Of a stretch of 64,000 nucleotides of DNA, positions 57,325-64,000 are shown piece by piece. Origin of the DNA: Imbricaverruca yamaguchii (lineage: Eukaryota; Arthropoda; Thecostraca; Neoverrucidae); the NCBI GenBank assembly GCA_034440575.1, contig JAOTOL010001187.1:186001-250000 (forward strand). The letters run 5' to 3'. A program made the translations under genes and the position numbers. Position 1 is the first letter of the stretch. Every line of letters begins with the position of its first letter. The notes under the pieces were generated by a model. That model was not told where the DNA came from, did not search any database, and saw only the letters and a list, made by a program, of their open reading frames with translations.

Positions 57325-59239
57325 TTTATTCCTTGTGAATTACTTAGCAGGATCAATGAGCTCTGGAGTTAAAGCATTACATACACGCATAATTTTTCTG
57401 AGGATGAATGATCAAAACCTGGAAGAAGAATCTGTAGCAAAAGTGATAAAGAATACCGAACAGTTCTTTATTTTTGTTTTCAGGTGCTTAAATGCCTCAG
57501 TTTTCAAGGACATTTCTCAGAAGTTGTTTATATTTCCACTGAACACAAACTAATTTTGGAACACAACAGATAGGTCTGTTGCCCAAAGACGCATGGTCAT
57601 GTTTCGCAAAATACATTCCGGCGCATGATTGCGGGTACCTACCTGTAAAACTGCATTGTCCCAGACCACTCATGTGCTACTGCAAGACAAAACTTTGGTA
57701 AATTTGTGTATTAGAATAGTTTCTCAATTCTGGAAATTTTTACAATACAATTCTGTCAACATAATTAAGACAATATGACCAATCATTTCCTGTGGCAATA
57801 AATACTCATCATTTAGCTTGGGTAATCATACCAAAAATGTTCTTTAATTCAGATAATATAACGTAAAATGTATGTTAAAATGAGATCATAACATTGCCTG
57901 AGAAAATCTAAATAGCATGCAATCTAACAAGCCTAATAATGTAACCTAAAGTAACCTATCCAAGCCTAATTTTCCTTTTCGAATAAGAAATAAAAAATGG
58001 AAAATATTCAACCACTTTTCCTAGCTAACCTAGTCTGAACAGTTTCTTTTTAAGAAGAAGCTTATTTTTTAAATGTTAAAAACACGCAAATTTACCCAGC
58101 ATACAGGCTTCCTTCCTTAGTTTAACCCTTTGTGTGCTTCACAAAGGTGAAATGTGGGTAAAGCTTATCATGGCTGCCTTAAACTGCAATACCATTAGAA
58201 AAAAAAGTAAGATGATTTGGACTTTAGGGTACCTTCGCTGCCATTTAGCCATTTAACATTTAAGGCGATTTCTCCTGACAAGAGGTTAAGCTGAGTTATG
58301 TTAATTTATGCTCCATATTCATTCCTAATGTAATTATTCTTGGAATGTTACCAAACTGAAAGCCCCTTTATTGCCTACCTCCTGAAATGTAAGCATTTGC
58401 AGAAGAATGTATTGGTCGTATAAAAATAAAAATTAAAAAAGAATGTCGAAAATTTTGCAGTATAAAAACTGATATAACTGAAGCTCACAAAACATCTCCT
58501 GTTTTCTTTATGGAGTTAAATACATGCAAAACATGTGCTGTGAATGTCTTAAAGTACAGCAATACTTGAAGTTATGCACTCCTGCAGGAAATGTTTCATA
58601 TAAAATTTCACCAGGTATGATGTGTAGGTACCCGTATTGCCACAATCCTGCAAAACAAAGAACAAGCCTAGGCATACCATTTGCATGTAGCATCCAAATC
58701 AAACAAATCTGAACACTGCTTCAGAACTTGAACATGTAGGTATCCAAACAGGGTATGCCTATCCAGGAAACTAACGTTGAAATACTGGGATTGTATGATG
58801 AATGTTGCCTTATCCCCAGGTTGATAATGAGTATGTTCCATTTTGAATGTTCAGACATTCCTATAATGATTCTGAGATGTTGTGGTATTTTTAGAATTTC
58901 TCACTATCACGTTTGCTAGTTGGAAACTTAAATATACTTTTTTTAAACCCATGATCAGGTATATTTCTCACTCAGGCATCCCTTCCTGTGAAAGGACATG
59001 TAATATTATGGCTTGTGTCCGTTTTCATTTTTTTTAAATTATTCATTCAATCAATCATACATTTTTTTGAAATCCTGATACAGCTAATCACTTACTCCTA
59101 ATCACTTACTCCCATATCACCTAGTCTACAACAAAATTAATATGTTCCCACCAAGCTTCATTATGTGGCGAAAACGTAAACAATCTATGTCATACTGCGA
59201 TGATTGCGCCTAGAGCGCCACTATGCGAACAAAGTCAAG
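57325..59239. other. unassigned AT-rich sequence
   Basis: About 1.9 kb with no supported gene, no duplication of other parts of the window and no strong repeat structure. Confidence 0.5.
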
Positions 59240-59634
59240 AGTATTAAATCTTTTTCAGGTTTTGCACGCCCACACACGATCGGATCTGACGCCAAGCCGC
59301 GGATTGAGCTGTTGGAGGCCACGAGCGATTGGCCAGCAAGAGTTCTCGGAGGAGGAGGAAGCAGACCTCGGGCGAAGGCTTCGGGACCAAAGTTGGAGGA
59401 GACGCCGCCTGCCACCTGCCACCCATCACCTACACCAATACATATACATATACCTACAGACAACGCACACAAATACCGCTCCCAATCCACCCTACACCTA
59501 CGAACACTACCCTCCTGCCCCGCTAACCTATCTTCAGCTATCTTCAACTTCAAGCTTCTGGATCGACTCTTCAGCATCTTCTCTACCACATCGCCTCTAC
59601 ATCAGCCTCTACGAGCTCCTACATCAGCATCCAC

Positions 59635-60030
59635 GTGTTCTTACAACGGCCTCTATATCTCCAAGACCGATCTTCTGTGCCACAGTGCAGCGCCAATTCG
59701 TCTTCAATTCAGCTTCATCCACCTACCAGGCCACTACTTACTACAAGGTCAGTCCGGCGGTGCTGCCACTCACCCCCCCCACACCCAGACGAGTCACCAA
59801 CAAACACAATCCGCACGTACACCAACTGGGACACAGACATAGAGGAACACTCTGACATCGGACACTCACTAACAGACACCTACCGGACCATCTCCCCACA
59901 CCAACTACCACACCCCGCCCATCAACAGCCACCCCTCACTCACCAACAAAAGCCAGGGATAAGCACAAAAAGACCGAACTCACCGGAACTCACCGAAACG
60001 ACCGCACAAGCGTGCCAACACCCAACAACG
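59635..60030 (+). pseudogene. low-complexity leader or ORF1 remnant of the I-group LINE
   Basis: An open frame runs from 59,635 straight into ORF2 without a stop. It encodes a Ser/Thr/Pro/His-rich peptide without zinc knuckles or an RRM. It may be a 5' extension of ORF2, a decayed ORF1 end, or an untranslated leader that happens to be open because the strand is so G-poor. Confidence 0.35.
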
Positions 60031-63000
60031 ATGAACACAATCATACAATGGAACATACACGGACTCATTAGACACTGGCCTGAATTTAAACATCATGCAC
60101 TAGAAACAAACCACATAGCACTATGTATTAAAAAAACGCACTTCAAACCTAACGACCCATATCATTTTCACATCCCTCACTATGCACTACACAGACACGA
60201 CACACACAGATCACACAGATCAAGCGGTGTATGCACATACATTAGCAACACGACCCCTCACCCCCTGATACATTTCGACACCACAGCAGACATACTACTA
60301 ACTGAAATTCATGTACACAACATAGCTTACACACTCATAAACATTTACGATCCACTCCCACGAAACACAGAAATACTCTCGGAACTAAATAAAGCACTTG
60401 ACCAAATTCGCACACCTATCATTATCACCGGAGATTTCACCTCGTACCACCCCCTATGGGAAACACGCACAACACAACCCGATCACAGAGCACACACACT
60501 CATCGCAATAGCCACACAGCATAATCTCACAATACTCAACACCGGCTCACCAACCTATCTCGTACCAATCCGCTACCACCTCCCTACGACTCCAGATGTC
60601 GCACTTGCTTCCTCACGTATAGCCCTCACCCTATCATAGAAATCCGACTCCGATCCACACTTCAGCGACCACGCACCCATCACCATTACCTTCCACCAAA
60701 TTCAGACCACTGGCCCACCCAACCCCCAGCCACGCCGGTGGAATCTAAAAAAAGCATCCTGGGTCACCTTTTTCAGATTCCTTAGCCGCACAAACAGCCC
60801 ACAATCCCCAACTACCACCAGAACAATTCGCAGACATACTCATCACCACAGCACATCAACACATACCACAAACAAAACCACGACGCCAACACAAACCTCG
60901 CGCGGCTCCCTGGTTGAGTGATGACTGCCACCGGGCGATCCGCGCGAGGAACCACGCACGCCATAGATATGAAAGACACCGCACACCAGAAACACTAATA
61001 ATATACAAACAACTCAGAACTCAATGTAATACCATCATTGAAAACGCAAAAAAAGACGTCCTGGAATAAATGTTGTACCCAATTTAGTAGATTCACACAT
61101 TTAGGCGAAATTTCGACACTTCTCAGAACCTTTCAACACAGACAAAGACCGCCATACAAAACAATCATACTTAGACACAACAACACTGTCACAGACCCAC
61201 AAACAAAAGCAAACATATTCGCACACCGCTACCATATCAGATCGTCTACACCTCTACGAACACCCCCACCTCCAACCAGACACACACGCCCATACCTATA
61301 CACACACATACCCACAATCCTGGTTATACGCCTCTCTCACACCTATACCGAAACCAGACACGGACTCAACTCTCCGCACTTCCTATCGACTTATCGCCCT
61401 CACCAGCTGCTTCCACAAACTATTCGAACGTCTTGTCAAAAAACGCCTTCTCTATATCATCCAAACACAAAAACTAATATCTCCTATTCAATCTGTTTTT
61501 TTTCCTAATCGCTCATGCTTAGATAACCCCACTTACCTTGTCACACACATCCAGGAAGCGGCGGCAGGAAAACGCTCCACTGTCGCCGTCTTCCTGGACC
61601 TCAAACAAGCCTAGGACACCATCAACATAACAGCTCTACTACATATACACAACATAGATATACGGGGCAGACTACAACACATTCTTCACCTCTATCTTCT
61701 AAATCGCTCCTTTCAAGTCAAAATTGAACCCCATATCTCAGACATAGAATTATCCACAAACGGCCTGATGCAAGGTTCTGTACTCTTCATTTTACGTCTA
61801 AATTCAGTTATCACAGACAACCTTCTGGCCAAGATTGCAACCTACGCTGACGACATAGTCATATGGACATCACACAAGACACAAAATAACGCATTAGGAA
61901 TACTACAAACCACCTTAATACAACTACATAGCAAACTCGCCTCCCTAAACCTACACATTGCACCACACAAATCAAAATGCATGATTTTCGGCTACCACAA
62001 CTACACAGACTTACCACCACTAAAAATAGACCACACTTCCATCCCATTCGTCACCACAACAAAATTTATAGGCATCACTTTAGACCCAAAACTCACTTTC
62101 CGGCCACACATCTTAGACATAAAAAAACGCGCATCAAAAAGAATAAACATCAATTGAGAACCATCCGGCACAAACTGGGGATCCGACAGAAACACACTCC
62201 TAGCCCTTTACAAATCAATCATTCAGCCAATTTTGGAACACGGATTCCACTCTTCGAAAATGAACCTAAATCAAATCTCAAAATTCTAGATTCTCTTCAA
62301 CGCCAATGTTTACTAATAGCCACGGGAGCCTATCTCACTTCACCTTCTTTTGCTCTTCACATACATAACCACATACCAGAACTGAAGCACAGGCGCCCAA
62401 AAACTCTATTAGATATCACTACAAAACACAACTCATCACACAACACACATGCACTCAGGCAATAAAACTTCACACCAAACGAATACACCAACTCATGAAC
62501 GTAACACGACTCAAAACTACAATAGGCTGCCGCATTCGCCAACATACAAATAGACCACACATCACACTCCCCACAGCAAAAGCACTCCCACCACCCACTG
62601 CATGGTGGAAACACCAATCACCCAAAACACACCTCGTAGACAAACCAAAGCACACCTACACAGACGCAAAAATACACCAAAGCACAATATCCAAACCAGA
62701 ACATCATCTACACGGACGGCTCAAAATCACACACACACACACACAGCAGACGGGCACAGCGGCGGTGCTGTACCCCAACGCAGCACCGCCGCGGGTCATC
62801 CTTCGTGCCCGTCTGCATGACACAGCATCCACATACACAGCAAAATTATTCGCAATCCTCTCGGCATACTGCATCATCTACAACACCAAAATTGAACACA
62901 ACATCATAGCCACAGACGCAAAACCACCCTTACAGAGCATAACACCCCACACCAAATACAAACACCCCCTCATACCCAAAATCCTACACATCCACAAAAA

Positions 63001-63560
63001 ACTCACTATACCACAACGGCCAACACTGATCTGGATCCCAAGACACACAAACATTCACGGCAAGGAACACGCAGACACCGAAGCCAACATAGCCACAACA
63101 CCACAATAAACCACACCATGCCCGCTTTCACGATCTGACTACTACCCCACCACACACCAAGCAATTAACAAAGACATTCAAACAAACATGGGACACAACA
63201 ATTACGCAACTACACGAAACACACCCAAAACACGAACTCTGGCACACCATCAACCAAAACACCAGACAAAAAGAACGCACACTAACACGATTACGTCTCG
63301 GACACACTGCACTCACGCACTCCTACCTCTTACAACAACGCTCACGACCACAATGCATAACATGTCAACGAACACTCACAATTAAACACATACTCATCTA
63401 CTGTACCAAATACAACACCGCAAGACAACCTATCACAAATTACTGCAACATGAACAATATCCCGCCAAGCATCACGACGCTTCTCAACGACGACCATCCA
63501 ACATTACACGAACACCTCATCCACTTTCTCGCTATCACACGCCTAATCCATGAACTATAA
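60031..63560 (+). pseudogene. I-group LINE ORF2: endonuclease, RT, RNase H, CCHC; heavily decayed
   Basis: The endonuclease starts MNTIIQWNIHGL. The usual QET motif is KKT (catalytic Glu lost), GDFNAHHP-like is GDFTSYHPLW, and FSDHAPI (about 60,662-60,682) is kept but lies after a TAG at 60,637. RT: LTSCFHKLFERLV, then VFLDLKQA with a TAG (61,612) just before the conserved Asp; QGSVL is followed by a deletion; YADDIVIW (from 61,843) is intact. RNase H: IYTDGSK, with an (AC)n run at 62,728-62,745 shifting the frame; AKLFAIL (Glu expected at the Lys); ATDAKPP; WIPRHTNIHGKEHAD. C-terminus: CITC...H....C (about 63,353-63,405). Multiple stops and shifts; inactive. Confidence 0.85.
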
Positions 63561-64000
63561 GAAAAAGAAGAAGAAAAATCAAAACATATGTTAAGAACGA
63601 AAAACAGAAAATCAACAAAAAGAAAAAGAGAAGAAAAAAACTAACCCCACGTGAAACTGACTAACTACTAACGTCCTTGCAATGTAGTTAAAACATTGGC
63701 GATGACCCGACCCCAACCACCCAACTACACCCCCACCCCATGGCACCGCCCGGACTGACACATCTTCTCTTCTGTACCAGCTCAGCTTCGACCGCCACCT
63801 CATCTGCCTGCAAGGCGACTAAACTACTACTCCCTCCACGCTCCATACTTCAAGACGTCTCAACTCTCCCCCGACTCACCTATACCAGCCAGCTTTACTC
63901 TTCTTCGTTCCCTCTCATCCCCACCATGTTACTCCTCATACCCTTTCACTCTTACCAAAAAAAAACAATACAAAACACTAACACCACAAACGCCCACCCG

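Larger units (their letters stand above)
59240..64000 (+). mobile_element. LINE of the I group (with RNase H), partial at window end
   Basis: A C/A-rich, G-poor plus strand carries endonuclease, reverse transcriptase, RNase H and a terminal CCHC in order. The 5' boundary is uncertain: coding-like, Ser/Thr/Pro/His-rich sequence is present from about 59,635, and unique-looking leader lies before it. The region after the ORF2 stop (63,560) is an A-rich stretch followed by more C-rich sequence running to the window edge, so the 3' end is not seen. RNase H places it in the I group (I, LOA, R1, Outcast relatives) rather than CR1/L2. Confidence 0.75.

Overview
The window looks like repeat-dense arthropod nuclear DNA. 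The signs are interspersed GGTTAGG-type runs (arthropod telomere-like TTAGG words), several families of non-LTR retrotransposons, pogo- and hAT-like DNA transposons, a tRNA-like SINE, many microsatellites, and no operon structure or ribosome binding sites. The host lineage cannot be fixed further from sequence alone. I find no complete host gene, no rRNA, no functional tRNA and no CRISPR array. One cysteine-rich exon-like stretch (about 12,989-13,194, minus) and one GC-rich ORF (11,342-11,893, plus) are the only non-obvious coding candidates.

Layout. 0-5.4 kb: mostly unassigned, with a (TA)n tract between inverted arms (772-847) and a broken Ty3/gypsy pol fragment (3.35-4.42 kb). 5.4-8.8 kb: first copy of a large foldback-like element made of degenerate ~20-22 bp units, cut off by a fragment of another transposon end. 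11-13.2 kb: the two weak coding candidates. 13.36-20.94 kb: a ~240 bp direct duplication and a 14-bp minisatellite into which a ~6.9 kb LINE (minus strand, ORF1 and ORF2) was inserted. 23.2-23.7 kb: a competing-hairpin sequence, then hexanucleotide and 30-bp arrays. 24.5-26.3 kb and 52.2-53.95 kb: two oppositely oriented copies of a non-coding element with terminal CGTTAGGCG and an internal array of four ~178 bp units. 30.9-32.2 kb: ~25 bp and 31 bp arrays and a CpG-rich block. 32.3-32.5 kb: tRNA-like SINE. 32.5-40.9 kb: second foldback-like copy, interrupted by a 167 bp LINE 3' fragment and a 3.05 kb CR1/L2-like LINE with a 7-bp target duplication. 41.5-42.2 kb: a third head/array fragment. 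47.25-49.67 kb: a complete hAT-like DNA transposon with terminal inverted repeats and a 6-bp target duplication. 50.2-50.97 kb: a tandem duplication. 54.28-57.32 kb: a complete pogo-like element with 26-bp ends. 59.2 kb to the end: an RNase H-bearing LINE of the I group, badly decayed and very poor in G on its coding strand.

The insertions give a partial relative chronology: the foldback-like family is old and has been invaded by two LINE families, and the duplication/minisatellite locus predates the 6.9 kb LINE. All recognisable transposon proteins carry frameshifts or stops, so the window reads as a graveyard of mobile elements. The most unusual items are the foldback-like family with its periodic build and covarying hairpin, and the CGTTAGGCG element with nucleosome-length internal repeats.
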